Shown in pieces: positions 62,849 through 64,000 of a stretch of DNA of 64,000 nucleotides (position 1 is its first letter; each line of letters opens with the position of its first letter). The stretch is from positions 1 to 64,000 of the forward strand of contig JBFWOB010000018.1 of assembly GCA_050250755.1 (NCBI GenBank), read 5' to 3'. The position numbers and the translations under genes were made by a program. The DNA is from Ga0077555 sp050250755. GTDB taxonomy: Bacteria; Pseudomonadota; Alphaproteobacteria; Rhizobiales; Hyphomicrobiaceae. The notes beneath the pieces are model-generated. The model had not been told where the DNA came from, did not search any database, and saw only the letters and a program-made list of their open reading frames with translations.

Positions 62849-64000
62849 ATGACGGGCATGACACGCCGCAAGGCCTTGGCTGGAGCTGCGGTCGCTGGTC
62901 TCGGCGCTGCCGTGATTTCTCCAGCGGCGGCGACGGCCGAAGCGGCAAAAGCGGAAACGTCCCCGACGTGCACCCTGCTGCTCGTCAACGACATCTATAA
63001 AATGAGTGAGGTGAAGGGCCGCGGTGGTTTCGCGCGGCTCGCTGCGATCGCGCGCGCCGAGCGCGCAAAAGGCGTTCCGCTGCTTTATGCGCACGCGGGC
63101 GATATGTTTTCGCCCTCGCTGATGTCGGGTTTTGATCAGGGAGCACATACGGTCGAGCTGCTGAATGTGATGCCTCCGGATGTGTTCGTGCCCGGCAACC
63201 ATGAGTTCGATTTCGGCCCGGACGTTTACGCGCGCCGTTGTGCAGACTCCCGCTTCGCCTACTTCGCCGCGAATTTGCGAGATAACGCAGGAGCACGGCT
63301 TCCAGGCCATCAGGACCACCGCATATTTGAACTCGGCACGCTGAAACTGGGTGTCTTCGGCGTGGCGCTGGCAACAAGCCCGCTTATGTCGCAGACGGGA
63401 TCACTCCGATTCCTCGATGAGATGGCGACGGTACGCGCCGAATCCAAAACCTTGCGGGAAGCGGGCGTCGATTTGGTGATCGCCGTCACGCATACCGATT
63501 TCGCGCGTGACCTCGAGATCATGCGATCCGGCCTCGTCGACATCTTGTTGACGGGCCACGATCACGATCTGCGCATCGTCTACGACAACCGCGTCGTCAT
63601 GGTCGAAAGCGGCGAGGAAGGCGAGACGGTCACGGCGATCGATATCTACGCAAACGCGACCGAGAAGGACGCTAGAGGTCGGATCGACTGGCATGCCCGT
63701 TTCCGGCCGATCGATTCAGCAAGCGTCGAGCCCGATCCCGAGACGCTGGCCGTGGTCACGCGGCTCGAGGCAGAGCTCAGCCAGCAGCTCGATGTCCCGA
63801 TTGCGACCCTGAACGTCGCGCTTGACTCGCGGTCCTCGGTCGTGCGTTCCGAGGAAGCCGCGATCGGCGATCTCGTCGCGGACGCGATCCGCCATGCGAC
63901 CTCCGCGCAGATCGCTATTACCAACGGTGGCAGCCTCCGTGGCAATCGCACCTATCCGGCTGGGCACGTACTCACGCGCCGAGACGTGCTCAGCGAGCTG
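62849..64000 (+). CDS. Bifunctional metallophosphatase/5'-nucleotidase, N-terminal part, Tat-exported
   Basis: 384 codons are present and the gene runs off the window. The N terminus MTGMTRRKALAGAAVAGLGAAVISPAAATAEA has a twin-arginine-type signal (TRRKALAG, with hydrophobic core and AXA end). The calcineurin-like domain shows AHAGDMFSPS, FVPGNHEFDFG, VTHTDF and TGHDHD. The first metal motif is NDIYK where many relatives have NDxHG; a variant subfamily uses NDVYE. The start of the C-terminal 5'-nucleotidase domain is visible near ITNGGSLR. It hydrolyses nucleotides or UDP-sugars in the periplasm. ATG at 62858 is an alternative start. Confidence 0.88.
   Translation, partial: MTGMTRRKALAGAAVAGLGAAVISPAAATAEAAKAETSPTCTLLLVNDIYKMSEVKGRGGFARLAAIARAERAKGVPLLYAHAGDMFSPSLMSGFDQGAHTVELLNVMPPDVFVPGNHEFDFGPDVYARRCADSRFAYFAANLRDNAGARLPGHQDHRIFELGTLKLGVFGVALATSPLMSQTGSLRFLDEMATVRAESKTLREAGVDLVIAVTHTDFARDLEIMRSGLVDILLTGHDHDLRIVYDNRVVMVESGEEGETVTAIDIYANATEKDARGRIDWHARFRPIDSASVEPDPETLAVVTRLEAELSQQLDVPIATLNVALDSRSSVVRSEEAAIGDLVADAIRHATSAQIAITNGGSLRGNRTYPAGHVLTRRDVLSEL

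Overview
The window is high-GC, gene-dense chromosome from an alphaproteobacterium, most likely of the Hyphomicrobiales (Rhizobiales). The evidence is a 5-aminolevulinate synthase of the Shemin pathway, an NDUFS4-like complex I subunit, a MucR/Ros regulator, a short ProS without the editing insert next to a DUF1467 protein and lolCD, a Mg-type HemB, aspartate/glutamate leucyltransferase, and RR-type signal peptides. No insertion sequence, prophage, CRISPR array or rRNA was seen. The species cannot be named from the sequence alone.

Layout. 1-7.3 kb is an accessory catabolic region: the end of a glyoxalase-fold gene, a minus-strand operon (esterase-like hydrolase, cupin, SsuD-like flavin monooxygenase), a divergent CoxG-like/ThDP-enzyme pair, a small unknown protein, and a TauE/SafE exporter with an HpcH/HpaI aldolase. 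7.3-17.6 kb is mostly housekeeping: greA, carB, an RlpA-like barrel protein, an M20 amidohydrolase, a flavoprotein, a glyoxalase, a double cold-shock protein, a DUF192 protein, tRNA-Pro(UGG) and the NDUFS4 homologue. 17.7-29.5 kb holds an L,D-transpeptidase, a LiuC-like hydratase, hemA, a TAXI-TRAP transporter, a bactofilin fused to a CSPG/cadherin-like repeat, hemB, bpt and mucR.

29.9-41.2 kb holds oligopeptidase B, an SRPBCC protein, and the two enzymes of the carboxyspermidine route of polyamine synthesis (carboxy(nor)spermidine dehydrogenase and nspC). These two are separated by a DsbB module and a membrane-embedded hydrolase, and are followed by a tctBAC tricarboxylate-type transporter. 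41.3-49.8 kb is the minus-strand block dnaE, GNAT, lolD, lolC, proS, DUF1467. 50-64 kb holds a candidate small-protein transcript, a TolA-like repeat protein, a LOG-family protein, a flavin reductase, cysK, an AlaX-type editing protein, sseA, a second L,D-transpeptidase, a DacA-type carboxypeptidase, a pirin, a cupin and the start of a Tat-exported 5'-nucleotidase.

The observations most worth following are: the bactofilin-CSPG fusion (25118-25768); a compact promoter/ribosome-site/44-residue ORF/terminator unit (49964-50336); the organosulfur-flavoured catabolic region at 0.2-7.3 kb; an esterase-like protein whose catalytic His is replaced by Glu; and an RlpA-like barrel whose conserved Asp is Asn. 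No obvious new multi-gene defence or secretion system is visible. Functions are assigned from motif and family recognition by eye; no database search was run.
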